A stretch of 64,000 nucleotides of DNA from an uncultured bacterium (GCA_947383145.1 CANDCH010000001.1:186001-250000); one strand, 5' to 3'; counted from the first letter of the stretch, positions 9,980 through 19,334 are shown. Translations and numbers: made by a program. Notes: a model not told the origin generated them from the letters alone.

Positions 9980-10303
9980 TCAGTCGGCGGGGGTGGTATA
10001 GGTGTCCACGATCAGCTTCTCCACGGCCCGGTTGTCCTCCAGGGCCTTGCGGAGCTGGGGCACGTCCAGCAGGCCGATGGAGTTGGCCCGCTTCAAAAGC
10101 TGGTCGATGTTATAGCCCACGCGCCGCACCTCCCGGATCAGCAGCGGCAGCTCGGCGGGCGGGGCCTCCTTCACCACCGCGCCGTTGAGGATGCGGCGGC
10201 AGTAGCCCTCACGGGACAGGCCCCTCTTTCTGACCTTTTTTGTCAGGGTTTCCAGTTCGGTCTTGGTGAAGTAAATCTCCACCCTGCAATTACGTTTTCT
10301 CAT
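9980..10303 (-). CDS. mobC: MobC-like relaxosome accessory protein
   Basis: This 107-residue protein has an N-terminal RHH-like segment (RVEIYFTKTELETL) and the LSREGYCRRIL and LLIREVRRVGYNIDQLLKRAN region typical of MobC/MobS proteins. These bind oriT and help the relaxase nick DNA. In intact elements a MobA relaxase gene follows directly. Here the stop codon is immediately followed by the recombinase fragment, so the relaxase and everything between have been deleted. It is a relic with no partner in this window. Confidence 0.75.
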   Translation of the reverse strand: MRKRNCRVEIYFTKTELETLTKKVRKRGLSREGYCRRILNGAVVKEAPPAELPLLIREVRRVGYNIDQLLKRANSIGLLDVPQLRKALEDNRAVEKLIVDTYTTPAD

Positions 10304-10391
10304 ATTGCCTCCTTAATCATTTTTCAGTGGTTGGAAAATCGTCTTTTCTTTTCGTCGATTGTGTGGTATCCTATCAAAAGAGGTGGTCGAT

Positions 10392-10595
10392 ATGACAGCA
10401 GCACAAATTCGGCGGAGAATTGCGGCAGTAAAAACGGCTGACGCGATCAATGCTATTGAAGGGGTGCCGGTTTCCCGGTATGCCCAGGTACTTTCCCGCA
10501 GTTGGGCAAAAGGCGAGATCACGGGCGAACAGATGAAACAGGCGCTCTTGGCTTCTCACGCAAAACTGGCCGCACAGGTACAGAAGCATGGCTGA
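10392..10595 (+). CDS. VbhA-like antitoxin of a Fic module
   Basis: This 67-residue helical protein overlaps the Fic gene by 8 bases. The pattern RRIAAVKTADAINAIEG followed by GEITGEQ resembles the antitoxin VbhA family, in which a helix inserts a glutamate next to the Fic ATP site. The Glu-Gly is present, but the Ser/Thr usual four residues before it is not seen. The ATG at 10392 is preceded by AAAGAGGTGG. An upstream ATG at 10359 lacks a ribosome site. The order of antitoxin then toxin, with overlap, is typical of these modules. Confidence 0.72.
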   Translation: MTAAQIRRRIAAVKTADAINAIEGVPVSRYAQVLSRSWAKGEITGEQMKQALLASHAKLAAQVQKHG

Positions 10596-11307
10596 TCCTT
10601 ACCTCTATGATGATGTTCCTGTCTTGCGGAACGCACTTTCCATCAAAGATGAAAAGACGCTGGACTTGATCGAGGCGGAACAGTCCCGCGCAAACATGAT
10701 GCTGCTCTATGAACAGGGCTTCCACGATTTTACGCCGAAGGGCCTGCAAAGCATCCACCGCTTTTTGTTTGGCGACCTCTACGATTGGGCGGGCCAATTT
10801 CGTATCATCAACATTGAGAAACGGGAACGGCTTCTTGCGGGCCGCAGCGTGTGGTACAGCAACGATGAAGCAATCAGCGATGATTTAGCGTCTGTCTTTC
10901 GGGATATTCAAACCCAGGATTGGAACGCTCTTTCAAGAGAAGCCTTTGTGCCAGCCGTGTCCCGGTGCTTTGCGAAAATCTGGCAGATACACCCCTTTCG
11001 TGAGGGGAACACCCGGACGGTCGTTATGATGCTGACTTTCTTTGTTGAACACTACGGCTATTACATGGATCAGGAGCTTTTGGCCGAGAGCGCCGGGTAT
11101 GTGCGGGATTCCTTTGTGATGGCGTCTTTAGACCAATTTTCCGAGTACGAGTATCTTGAACGGATATTGATGGACGCCGTTTGCGATGCTCCCATTGAAT
11201 ATGAGTTGACGCCAGATGTGGAGTCTGAACATCAGCGTTCTGAAAAATATCAGAAGTATCAAAAGGAGCCTTACACGCCGGAGCCGCACTACCGTCGTGA
11301 AGATTAG
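10588..11307 (+). CDS. Fic-domain AMP-transferase toxin
   Basis: This 239-residue Fic protein has the catalytic motif HPFREGNTRT at about residues 135-144, matching HPFx(D/E)GNxR. It transfers AMP (or another nucleotide moiety) from a nucleotide to hydroxyl groups of target proteins. VbhT-like and FicT-like toxins of this size target DNA gyrase and topoisomerase IV, and that target is inferred here. The C-terminal tail after about residue 200 is charged and low-complexity. The gene is in the opposite orientation to the rest of the element and lies next to mobC, as in many conjugative elements. It appears intact. Confidence 0.85.
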   Translation: MADPYLYDDVPVLRNALSIKDEKTLDLIEAEQSRANMMLLYEQGFHDFTPKGLQSIHRFLFGDLYDWAGQFRIINIEKRERLLAGRSVWYSNDEAISDDLASVFRDIQTQDWNALSREAFVPAVSRCFAKIWQIHPFREGNTRTVVMMLTFFVEHYGYYMDQELLAESAGYVRDSFVMASLDQFSEYEYLERILMDAVCDAPIEYELTPDVESEHQRSEKYQKYQKEPYTPEPHYRRED

Positions 11308-11957
11308 GGAATAACGCGGGATGAGTGACCGCCAACTGACAGAGTTCGGTTGGCGGTCATTTTGCGGGGTCATAGGGGCGGCAAGCCCCTGTCAAGCTGA
11401 ATTTGCCCCAGCAAATTCGTTGCTTGTTAAGGTTCGTCAGACGGATATATTTTCGGATTTGCTCATGGCTCTCGCCCGATTGCTCCGCTAAAATTTGACG
11501 ACTTTTCTTCCCTGAAAAATGGGGCAACACTGTTGCACCATTTTCTTTACTCGGTCTGCCCGCCTGTCGTTTCATAGCGTCCAGCTTCATCTTATAGGCA
11601 AACGCCTTTTCCGAGGGCAGGACGCGCTCACGCTGGAGGTTGCTGTCCACCATGATAATGATGGCTTCATCGTCGGTCAGCTCCCGGACAATACAGGGCA
11701 CCGTGGGCAGTTCCGCCAGCTCCGACGCAAATTTGCGGCGGTGGCCGGACACCATCTGATAACTGCCGTCCGGCATGGGACGCACCAGCACGGGGGAGAG
11801 GACGCCCCGCTCCCTGACGCTCTCCACCATCTGCTCCATTTCCTCGTCCATCCGCACCTTAAACGGGTGGTCGGGAAAGTCGCTGATCTCGACGGTGGGC
11901 AGGTCGATCACATAGCTGCGCTGGGCGTTGTCCCGTTCCTCCTGGGTGGTGAACATA

Positions 11958-12829
<872 letters not shown>

Positions 12830-12844
12830 CTATGTACGGGCATA

Positions 12845-12879
12845 GAAAAAGCCGCCTTTTCCATGCAGAAAAGACGGCT
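12845..12879 (-). terminator. Intrinsic terminator of the intact SirTM cassette
   Basis: The 12-bp arms AGCCGTCTTTTC / GAAAAGGCGGCT (one mismatch) have a 6-base loop and are followed on the minus strand by TTTTT. It separates the cassette from parA. Confidence 0.8.
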
Positions 12880-12895
12880 AAACGATTATAAAAAT

Positions 12896-13762
12896 TTATA
12901 GTTTGGACAGCATGGCCCCAATGTCCGCGTCTATGCAAAGACTTTGCTTCTCAATTTCGTGTGGTGCGTAGCTCTGTCCCTGATTGATGCAGATGTAGTT
13001 TGCGTTCGGGTTCTGGTGGACTTGCCGCCAGAAGTTGAATTTAATGATACCAGGGGTATTCATCCCTACTCCCAGCTCCAGGTAGAGGATGGCACAGTCT
13101 TTATGCCGCCGTACAAAATCCTCATACCTCTGGGCGGCGGCGTACCAGCCATCGTCCTGCACAAAGGTATCATCCGAGCGGAGATTCATCGTCATGGGCC
13201 TGCCGCACCGGGGACAGCGGGGGATCAGTTCTGACGGCACCCGCATATCCCGCTGTTCCGCCCACATCCGGCGCACAACAGTTTCATTATCATAAGTCCC
13301 CTGGTGGCAAGGCTCCGAACATTGCCATAGGCCGTAGTCCCCCTGGGTGTAGAACAGGCGCTTTTTATCAAAGCCCGCAAGCTGGAATTGGTGATCCACA
13401 TTGGTGGTCAGTACGAAGTAGTCCTTACCCTCCACCAGCTTCAGCAGATCGTCATAGACCGACCTGGGGGCGCGTTCATAGCGGTTCACCATGATATGGC
13501 GGCTCCACCACGCCCAATATTCCTCCAGCGTTTCAAAGGGGTAGAAGCCCCCGGAGTACATATCCTGGATGCCATATTTCGCCTGAAAATCCCCGAACGC
13601 CTTTGTAAACCGTTCCCCGGAATAGGTCAGCCCCGCAGAGGTGGACAGTCCCGCCCCTGCGCCGATCATCACAGCGTCAGCTTTTTCAACGAGCTGTTTC
13701 AATTGCTGTGCTTGGGCCGAGAAGTCTTTGATATATCTGCTTGTCTGTATCTTTGAAAACAT
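12896..13762 (-). CDS. Class M sirtuin (SirTM), protein ADP-ribosyltransferase
   Basis: This 288-residue Sir2-fold protein has the NAD-binding GAGAGLSTSAG at about residues 33-43, TTNVD at about 119-123 and YTQGDYG at about 138-144. At the position of the catalytic histidine of deacetylating sirtuins it has glutamine (about residue 140), the signature of SirTM enzymes, which ADP-ribosylate proteins instead of deacetylating them (established for Streptococcus and Staphylococcus SirTM). Zinc ligands are C-E-P-C in QCSEPCHQ and CPRC in RCPRCGRP. It overlaps the macrodomain gene by about 77 bases, so translation is coupled. No GcvH-L or LplA2 partner gene is in the window, so the acceptor protein is unknown. 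Confidence 0.88.
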   Translation of the reverse strand: MFSKIQTSRYIKDFSAQAQQLKQLVEKADAVMIGAGAGLSTSAGLTYSGERFTKAFGDFQAKYGIQDMYSGGFYPFETLEEYWAWWSRHIMVNRYERAPRSVYDDLLKLVEGKDYFVLTTNVDHQFQLAGFDKKRLFYTQGDYGLWQCSEPCHQGTYDNETVVRRMWAEQRDMRVPSELIPRCPRCGRPMTMNLRSDDTFVQDDGWYAAAQRYEDFVRRHKDCAILYLELGVGMNTPGIIKFNFWRQVHQNPNANYICINQGQSYAPHEIEKQSLCIDADIGAMLSKL

Positions 13763-14492
13763 TGAAGATCACCTTTTGGATAGAAGATGGAGTTTGCAGG
13801 AAGTCGGTCACGGTTTTGACCGCGATTTCAGCAGCTTCCTGATTGGGGAAGTGGAACACCCCGGTGGAAATACAGCAGAACGCAATACTTTCCAGGCCGT
13901 TTTTTGCGGCCAACTCCAAACAGGAGCGGTAGCAGGAGGCCAATAACTCCCGATCACGCTGGGTCACACGCCCCTCAATGATTGGGCCGACTGTGTGAAG
14001 AACATATCGGCTTGGCAAATTGAAAGCTGGGGTTATCTTCGCCTGCCCGGTAGGTTCTTCGTGGCCTTGCCGGTTCATCAGTTCATCACAGTATAACCGT
14101 AGCTGGATACCGCTTTTGCTGTGAACGATGTTATCAATGCAGGAATGGAGGGCGCGGAAACAGCCCCTCATACCGCTGTTGGCCGCATTGACAATGGCAT
14201 TTGCGTTCAAGGTCGTTATATCGCCCTGCCACAAGACCAATCGTTCATCGCAGTGGAGAGGCGGGAGGGAGTGAATGTCCACCACTCCCGCCATATCCCG
14301 CTCGGCGGACAGGTACTCGTCCTGTACGGTCAGAAAGCCTTGGTCAATCGGCATGGGTGGACGCACATTCATCAGCGCCCGGAGTAAATCTTTCTGCCCC
14401 TGGGCATCCTCCGGGATCACGATGCCTTGGTACTGCGTATCTTCCGACAATAGCTCCCGGATAAGATAGCGGCGTTGTTCTTCATGCGTCAT
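13686..14492 (-). CDS. Zinc-type macrodomain ADP-ribosyl hydrolase
   Basis: This 268-residue protein has an N-terminal helical extension (about residues 1-80) and a macrodomain. LVLWQGDITTLNANAIVNAANSG provides the adenine and ribose pocket, and GVFHFPNQEAAEIA provides the diphosphate loop. The insertion GCFRALHSCIDN gives Cys, His and Cys, matching the zinc-binding triad of SirTM-linked Zn-macrodomains, which reverse SirTM ADP-ribosylation. Its start overlaps the stop of the HTH gene (ATGA), and its end overlaps the sirtuin. It acts as the eraser paired with the downstream writer. Confidence 0.88.
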   Translation of the reverse strand: MTHEEQRRYLIRELLSEDTQYQGIVIPEDAQGQKDLLRALMNVRPPMPIDQGFLTVQDEYLSAERDMAGVVDIHSLPPLHCDERLVLWQGDITTLNANAIVNAANSGMRGCFRALHSCIDNIVHSKSGIQLRLYCDELMNRQGHEEPTGQAKITPAFNLPSRYVLHTVGPIIEGRVTQRDRELLASCYRSCLELAAKNGLESIAFCCISTGVFHFPNQEAAEIAVKTVTDFLQTPSSIQKVIFNVFKDTDKQIYQRLLGPSTAIETAR

Positions 14493-14968
14493 GCGCTTGC
14501 CTCCTGACTTGCCTTGATTGCAAGTATATTCTGATAATTCTGACGGGATGGCCGGTGAAGTTCAATTTCCCATATCGACACTGTGCTTCGGTTTACGCCC
14601 AGCAGTTGAGAAAAACGATTTTGCGACAGACCTAATTCATTACGGATATTTTTGATGCGCTGTCCGTACCCAGGGGACACGAACCTCGTGTAATCGTCCA
14701 GCAGAAGGCCGCTGTCCATATCAAGGGCCTGGGCCAGCTTTTGTGCTTGGTCATCGTAGATTTCCTGGAACTGCTTTTCGTAGTTCACGATCTCCCCGGC
14801 TGATACACCTATCATACCGGCCAACTCATCCTTTGACAACCCCCGGAGCCTGCGGTAATAAGCAAGCTGTTCATGGGGCGGCGCAGCCTTATCTACTTTC
14901 GGCAGGTCGTAGACAAGGTGCAATAAGCATTTGCCCTGAACGATGTTGTAAACCGGCGTGTGATTCAC
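14489..14968 (-). CDS. XRE-type helix-turn-helix regulator, possibly 5' truncated
   Basis: This protein of about 159 residues has two HTH-like segments, YYRRLRGLSKDELAGMIGVS and IRNELGLSQNRFSQLLGV. The second is a standard XRE/Cro HTH at the C-terminus. It overlaps the macrodomain gene by 4 bases and so is the first gene of the HTH-macrodomain-SirTM cassette, probably its regulator. The start is uncertain. The frame stays open into the resident macrodomain fragment, and the first start codon inside the element is GTG at 14968 without a good ribosome site. The junction at about 14985 may therefore have removed its true 5' end and promoter. Confidence 0.6.
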   Translation of the reverse strand: MNHTPVYNIVQGKCLLHLVYDLPKVDKAAPPHEQLAYYRRLRGLSKDELAGMIGVSAGEIVNYEKQFQEIYDDQAQKLAQALDMDSGLLLDDYTRFVSPGYGQRIKNIRNELGLSQNRFSQLLGVNRSTVSIWEIELHRPSRQNYQNILAIKASQEASA

Positions 14969-15345
14969 GCTGGTATTGAGTTGTCGATACATCCGTGGCA
15001 GGGGCAGAAGCACCCCAGCAGGGCGGAATTTGCGGCATTGACGATGGCGTCCGCCTTCAGCCGGGTGATGTCGCCCTGCCACAGCGCCAGCCGCGGGCAG
15101 CTGGCGGCGGCGGGCAGACGGCGGACATCCACCACCCCTTTTTCCGCCGCCTCCGCAGTCAGAAGCTCATCCTGCGCCGGCAGAAAATCCTGCCGCAAAG
15201 GCATGGGCGGGCGGATATTCATCAGGGCGCGCAGAAGCCGCCGGTCAGAGTTGCCCTGGGGGAGCAGCGCCGCCTGGGGACGGTAATCAGGCATTTCATC
15301 CAGCAGACACTCGTTCAGCCAGCGAACGGTTTCCTGTCTCGTCAT
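14965..15345 (-). pseudogene. Resident Zn-macrodomain gene, truncated by element insertion
   Basis: Residues 1 to about 120 align with the intact macrodomain: LLRALMNIRPPMPLRQDFLPAQDELL, LALWQGDITRLKADAIVNAANS and GCFCPCHGCIDN with the same Cys/His/Cys set. The similarity stops right after CIDN, and the frame ends six residues later in foreign DNA. The start codon directly follows the stop of the nitroreductase gene. It was therefore the sixth gene of the HxlR-linked operon and was followed by the SirTM whose 3' part survives at 8437-9160. GC content and codon use match the host rather than the element. Confidence 0.88.
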
Positions 15346-16206
15346 TTACTTCATCTCCGGGATGGCAGGCCGCTGGAGCCGGGCGCAGCCCTGGCGCTGG
15401 ACGCCCCTGGGGTAGCGCAGCTCCGGCCAGCCAAAGCCCATAATAGAGCCCACATAATGGTCGCCGGGGATCTCCAGCAGGGCGTAGATGTCGGGCATCA
15501 GCTCCAGCACGCCGCGGGGGAAGGTCATCATGACGCAGCCCAGCCCACGGGAGGCGCAGAGCAGATCCCACCAGGCGCAGGCGATGTTCACGTCCTCATA
15601 GGCGCAGGCCACGCCCTTCCGCTCGTGGGGGATGAGCAGATAGGGGGCGGAGCACAGCAGCATATCGGGCCGCACCTTGGCCTCCCAGCCCTTCATCTGG
15701 CCGTAGTAGTGGGCGTCAAAGGTCTTGGGATAAATTCCCCGGGCGGCCAGCTCCTCCATCCTGGCATAGGCCAGATCGTGGAAGCGGCGGGTCTGCTCCC
15801 GGTCCAGGAAGGTATACTCCACCTTGCGCTTGTTGCTGCCCGTGGGCAGGTTTTGGAGGACGCGGAACATTTCCTCGATGGTCTCCATGGGCACATCCTT
15901 CTGAAGGTAGCGCCGGCAGGCCCGGCGGGTGGTCAGCAGGGCGTCCAGCACGGGGGCCGCCGCCTCCGGTTTTGGAGCGGGCAGGCTGTCCTCCGGCCTG
16001 CGGCCGAAGATGGAGATGGCCCCGGTGGGGCACACCGCCAGGCAGTGCTGGCACGCCCAGCAGCCCGCCCAGCCGAACTCAGTCACCGGGGCGATGCGGG
16101 CCTTGCCCCCCTCGTCCACGGACAGGATCTCCCCGCAGCACACTTTGGTGCAGGCGCCGCAGCCAACGCATTTGCTCTCGTCCAGCTTGAACTGTGTAAT
16201 GTCCAT
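15346..16206 (-). CDS. Ferredoxin-domain nitroreductase-family protein
   Basis: The first about 65 residues of this 286-residue protein hold two [4Fe-4S] clusters (CVGCGACTKVC and CWACQHCLAVCP). The rest is an FMN-dependent nitroreductase fold beginning at ALLTTRRACRRY. Such fusions use internal clusters to feed electrons to FMN and reduce nitro, quinone or other small substrates in the cytoplasm of anaerobes. AAGGAGG precedes the ATG. The stop codon directly touches the start of the truncated macrodomain gene, so this redox enzyme was cotranscribed with the macrodomain-SirTM pair. This resembles other SirTM operons that include flavin oxidoreductases. Confidence 0.88.
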   Translation of the reverse strand: MDITQFKLDESKCVGCGACTKVCCGEILSVDEGGKARIAPVTEFGWAGCWACQHCLAVCPTGAISIFGRRPEDSLPAPKPEAAAPVLDALLTTRRACRRYLQKDVPMETIEEMFRVLQNLPTGSNKRKVEYTFLDREQTRRFHDLAYARMEELAARGIYPKTFDAHYYGQMKGWEAKVRPDMLLCSAPYLLIPHERKGVACAYEDVNIACAWWDLLCASRGLGCVMMTFPRGVLELMPDIYALLEIPGDHYVGSIMGFGWPELRYPRGVQRQGCARLQRPAIPEMK

Positions 16207-16227
16207 AATCTGTACCTCCTTGAGCTT

Positions 16228-16986
16228 CTACAGCCTGGGGGCAAAGTCCCGGCTGCGCCGCACCAGCTGGGCCGCGAAGGGGGTGGCCGGACGCTCCATC
16301 ACCTCGCTGGGGGGCGCGAACTGGGTGGCCCGGCCCTCCTCCATCACCAGCACCCGGGTGCCCAGCTTCAGGGCCTCCTCAATATCGTGGGTCACAAACA
16401 GGATGGTGATGCCCCACTCCTGGTGGAGGCGCAGGATCTCGTCCTGGAGCTGGCGGCGGGTGATCTCGTCCACCGCCCCGAAGGGCTCGTCCATCAGCAG
16501 GATGTCGGGCCGGGCGGCCAGGGCCCGGGCGATGCCCACCCGCTGGCGCTGCCCGCCGGACAGCTCCCGGGGATAGCGGCCCGCCAGACCCGGCTCCAGC
16601 CCCACGCTTTCCAGCAGCTCCGCCGCCCGCTTCCGCCGTTCCTCCCCCTTCCAGAGGGGGGATTTTGAGATGGCGGGCACATAGGCGACGTTTTTCTCCA
16701 CCGTCATGTGGGGGAACAGCCCCACGTTCTGGATGGTGTAACCGATGCCCCGGCGCAGGGCCACGGGGTCGGCGCCCGCCACGTCCCTCCCCTGCACCAG
16801 CACCCGGCCCGAATCGGCGGAGATCAGGCCGTTGACCAGCCGCAGGGCGGTGGTCTTTCCGCAGCCGGAGCGGCCGATGACCGTCAGAAAGGTCCCCTTT
16901 TCGATGGAGAGGGAAAAATCCCGCAAAACCGGGCGTCCATCGAAGGATTTGCACACGCGGTCAAATTGAATCACAGGTTCCGCCAT
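16228..16986 (-). CDS. Osmoprotectant (OpuC/OsmV-type) ABC transporter ATPase
   Basis: This 252-residue ATPase has Walker A GRSGCGKTTA (about residues 38-47), the ABC signature LSGGQRQR, Walker B ILLMDEP and the switch His in VTHD. YTIQNVGLFPHMTVEKN is characteristic of glycine-betaine/choline-type transporters (ProV, OpuCA). The CBS domains of OpuCA are absent, so it is closer in length to OsmV/YehX. It lies 3 bases from the binding-protein gene and 21 bases from the nitroreductase gene in one operon. Confidence 0.87.
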   Translation of the reverse strand: MAEPVIQFDRVCKSFDGRPVLRDFSLSIEKGTFLTVIGRSGCGKTTALRLVNGLISADSGRVLVQGRDVAGADPVALRRGIGYTIQNVGLFPHMTVEKNVAYVPAISKSPLWKGEERRKRAAELLESVGLEPGLAGRYPRELSGGQRQRVGIARALAARPDILLMDEPFGAVDEITRRQLQDEILRLHQEWGITILFVTHDIEEALKLGTRVLVMEEGRATQFAPPSEVMERPATPFAAQLVRRSRDFAPRL

Positions 16987-16989
16987 GGC

Positions 16990-17895
16990 TCATCCCTTCA
17001 AAACGCCCTTTTCCTTCAGGAAGTTTCGGGCAGTCTCTTTTTCATCGGCCCCTTCCACCTCTACCAGATAGTTCAGGCGGGCCATCTCGCTGTCGGTCAG
17101 CAGGCCGTCCATCTTCATCAGCGCCTCCTCCAGGCCGGGGTGCTTCTCCAGCGCGTCCTGCCGCACCACGGTGGAGCAGAAATAGTTGACCTGCAAATGC
17201 AGATCGTCCTCCAGCGTCGTCAGTCCGGCGGACGCGTCGCCCAGCTGGGCGTCGGTGGTGAAGGCGTTGGTGACGTCGATGTCCCCGCTCTGGAGGGCCT
17301 GGTATTTCAGGCCGATATCAATATCGCTGACGCTCTTGAATTCCAGGCCGTAGGTCTCCGCCAAAAGGGAAAACCCGTCCGCGCGCTCGATATAGTCCGG
17401 GTTGCCGCCGAAATTCAGTTCGCCAGCCACCTCCGCCAGGCCGCTGGTGGTTTTTAAATTGTACTGCCGGGCGGTCTCCTCCCGGACAGCGATGGCAAAG
17501 GTGTTGTTGAAGCCGTAGAGGCCCACCCAGGCCATCTGGAAGTTTTCCTGGTACTCCGACTTGAGCTTGTCCAGCATCTCCTGGTCGTCCACGCCCACGG
17601 CGTCGTGCTCCAGCACCATCACCCAGCCGCTGGAGGTGTACTCCGGGTAGAGGTCGAACTCCCCCTTCACCATGGCGGGGTGGATGTTGTTGGTGCCGCC
17701 GCCGATCCCCTTGGTGATCTCCACCTGGAAGCCCGCGTCCTCCAGGATGAGCCCCAGCATCTCGCCCAGGATATACTGCTCCGTCATGGGCTTGGTGGCG
17801 ATTTTGATCGGATCGGAGGCGTCGGGCTTCCCGCAGGCGGACAGGCCCAGCAGGGCGGCCAGGGCCAGGAGGAAAGCGGTCATTTTCTTTTTCAT
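16990..17895 (-). CDS. Osmoprotectant-type ABC transporter substrate-binding lipoprotein
   Basis: This 301-residue protein has a lipoprotein signal (LLGLSACG, lipobox Cys about residue 21) followed by an OpuAC/QAT-family binding domain: IKIATKPMTEQYILGEML, ITKGIGGGTNNIHPAMVKGEFDLYPEYTSSGW. This family binds quaternary ammonium compounds such as choline, carnitine or betaine in an aromatic cage. It is tethered outside the membrane. The gene sits between permease and ATPase genes with gaps of 5 and 3 bases. Confidence 0.87.
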   Translation of the reverse strand: MKKKMTAFLLALAALLGLSACGKPDASDPIKIATKPMTEQYILGEMLGLILEDAGFQVEITKGIGGGTNNIHPAMVKGEFDLYPEYTSSGWVMVLEHDAVGVDDQEMLDKLKSEYQENFQMAWVGLYGFNNTFAIAVREETARQYNLKTTSGLAEVAGELNFGGNPDYIERADGFSLLAETYGLEFKSVSDIDIGLKYQALQSGDIDVTNAFTTDAQLGDASAGLTTLEDDLHLQVNYFCSTVVRQDALEKHPGLEEALMKMDGLLTDSEMARLNYLVEVEGADEKETARNFLKEKGVLKG

Positions 17896-17900
17896 TGCAA

Positions 17901-18545
17901 TCAGCTCCCACGTTTTTTGAAGTATTTTTCCACGCGGCCCAGCATCAGGTCCAGCAGGACCGCCAGGGCGGCGATTAGAATGCTTCCCGCCGCGGTCATG
18001 GCGGGGTTGTAAATGGTGATGCCCCGGTAGATGGACACGCCCAGCCCCCCGGCCCCCACAAAGGACGCGATGCCCGCCACTGAAACGGTCATGACCACCA
18101 TGTTCCGCACCCCCGCCAGAATCACACCGGCGGCCATGGGAAGCTTGACTCGCAGCAGCGCCTGAAACGGGGTGCTGCCCATGCCGTTGGCCGCCTCCAG
18201 GATATCCGGGTCCAGGGTGGTCAGGCCCACGTAGGTATTGCGTACCATGGGCATGATCCCGTAGATGGTCAGGGCAATCAACGCCGTTTTATTTCCGATC
18301 CCGGTGAATGGGATCAGGATGCCCAGCAGCGAAATGGCGGGAATGGTGTACAGCACATTGCACACCCCCATGACGGCGGGCGCCAGCCTTGGACGTTGGG
18401 CGATAAAGATCCCCAGCAGCAGCCCAATGGCTCCCGACAGAAGGATGGCTTGCCCCGACAGGAGAAAATGATCCCACAGCAGGCCGAGGAACCAGCCGCC
18501 GCGCCCGGCGTAGAGCGCAAAAATCTCTTGAATCAGCTCGCCCAT
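17901..18545 (-). CDS. Osmoprotectant ABC transporter permease
   Basis: This 214-residue permease has about 6 transmembrane segments and the binding-protein-dependent inner-membrane motif region ILEAANGMGSTPFQALLRVKLPMA (EAA loop), as in OpuCB/OpuCD. Only one permease gene is present, so it presumably forms a homodimer. ATG 18545 was chosen. A GTG at 18554 overlapping the previous stop (GTGA) would add three residues, and neither start has a clear ribosome site, which suggests translational coupling to the upstream gene. Confidence 0.85.
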   Translation of the reverse strand: MGELIQEIFALYAGRGGWFLGLLWDHFLLSGQAILLSGAIGLLLGIFIAQRPRLAPAVMGVCNVLYTIPAISLLGILIPFTGIGNKTALIALTIYGIMPMVRNTYVGLTTLDPDILEAANGMGSTPFQALLRVKLPMAAGVILAGVRNMVVMTVSVAGIASFVGAGGLGVSIYRGITIYNPAMTAAGSILIAALAVLLDLMLGRVEKYFKKRGS

Positions 18546-18550
18546 AGCGG

Positions 18551-19177
18551 TCACGGGTGCAGCCGGTCAACGGCGCTGACCGGACAGAATTCCACGCACC
18601 GTCCGCACTGGAGGCAGTGGGCCGGATCGATGGCATAGGGGCTTCCGGCGGTGATGCATTGCTGGGGGCAGGCTTTTGCGCACGCGCCGCAGCCGATGCA
18701 TTTATCCGAGATCACAAAGCCGTTCTTTTCCGCCTCGTCCCCGCCGTAGGCGAAGCTCTCCCGGCTGATGGGGTAGTGAAGCAGATCGAACCACTCGCCG
18801 TGCCCCTCGTAGATATGGAAGGCGTCCAGGATGTAGCGGCTCTCGCCGGGGTAGACCTCGTTCATGCCGGGGTTCTGCTCAAACACCTTGTCCACCCACT
18901 TCTTGCCCGCCACCCGGAGCTTGCCGGTGAATTTCAGGGACTGGCAGTCGGGGCACATGGCGGCCAGGGCGATCTCGCCGCTCTCCACCAGCTGCTTGTA
19001 GAAGGGCTTGCCCTTGGAGGTGACGATGTACATCCCGTCGTCCTCGGCCAGCATCACGTTGATAATGCGGGCCTGGGGATGGCCTTGGGCGTCCACTGTG
19101 GCGGCGGTGGCGATCTTCACCTGCCGGAACAGGTTGACATACTTTTTTGCAGTTTCGTTCATATGGGGAACCTCCAA
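18551..19177 (-). CDS. FMN-binding split-barrel protein with two C-terminal [4Fe-4S] clusters
   Basis: In this 208-residue protein, residues 1 to about 130 form a pyridoxamine-5'-phosphate-oxidase-like split barrel (TAATVDAQGHPQARIINVMLAEDDG, CPDCQSLKFTGKLRVAG). Residues 150-205 carry two ferredoxin motifs, CIGCGACAKACP and CLQCGRCVEFCP. Such proteins probably bind FMN or a related flavin and exchange electrons through the clusters. No substrate is known. It is the first gene of the six-to-seven-gene operon, has AATTGGAGG upstream, and is divergent from the HxlR regulator. Confidence 0.85.
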   Translation of the reverse strand: MEVPHMNETAKKYVNLFRQVKIATAATVDAQGHPQARIINVMLAEDDGMYIVTSKGKPFYKQLVESGEIALAAMCPDCQSLKFTGKLRVAGKKWVDKVFEQNPGMNEVYPGESRYILDAFHIYEGHGEWFDLLHYPISRESFAYGGDEAEKNGFVISDKCIGCGACAKACPQQCITAGSPYAIDPAHCLQCGRCVEFCPVSAVDRLHP

Positions 19178-19214
19178 TTCCCGGGGAGACTATGCCTCCC
19201 CGTTCTTTGCAATC

Positions 19215-19243
19215 AGTATAACGCAAAATCCCGTTATCGTAAA
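19215..19243 (-). promoter_or_regulatory. Sigma-A promoter of the FMN/OpuC/nitroreductase operon
   Basis: Minus strand: -35 TTTACG (19238-19243), 17-bp spacer, -10 TATACT (19215-19220). The start of transcription would be near 19208, 30 bases before the first ATG. Confidence 0.75.
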
Positions 19244-19270
19244 GTAGGCACATAATTGTGGCATAGTTAC
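19239..19270. promoter_or_regulatory. 32-bp imperfect palindrome, probable HxlR operator
   Basis: The core GGCACATAATTGTGGC (19247-19262) has CACA/TGTG arms around TAAT and extends outward to GTAA / TTAC, with 9 of 14 bases symmetric. It overlaps the -35 box of the leftward promoter and lies between the two divergent genes, where an HxlR regulator would bind. Confidence 0.65.
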
Positions 19271-19334
19271 CTGGAGGTGACCATTGGACGATTTCAACGC
19301 TTCGCGGCCGGCCCCGCCGGATCACTTGAAACGC

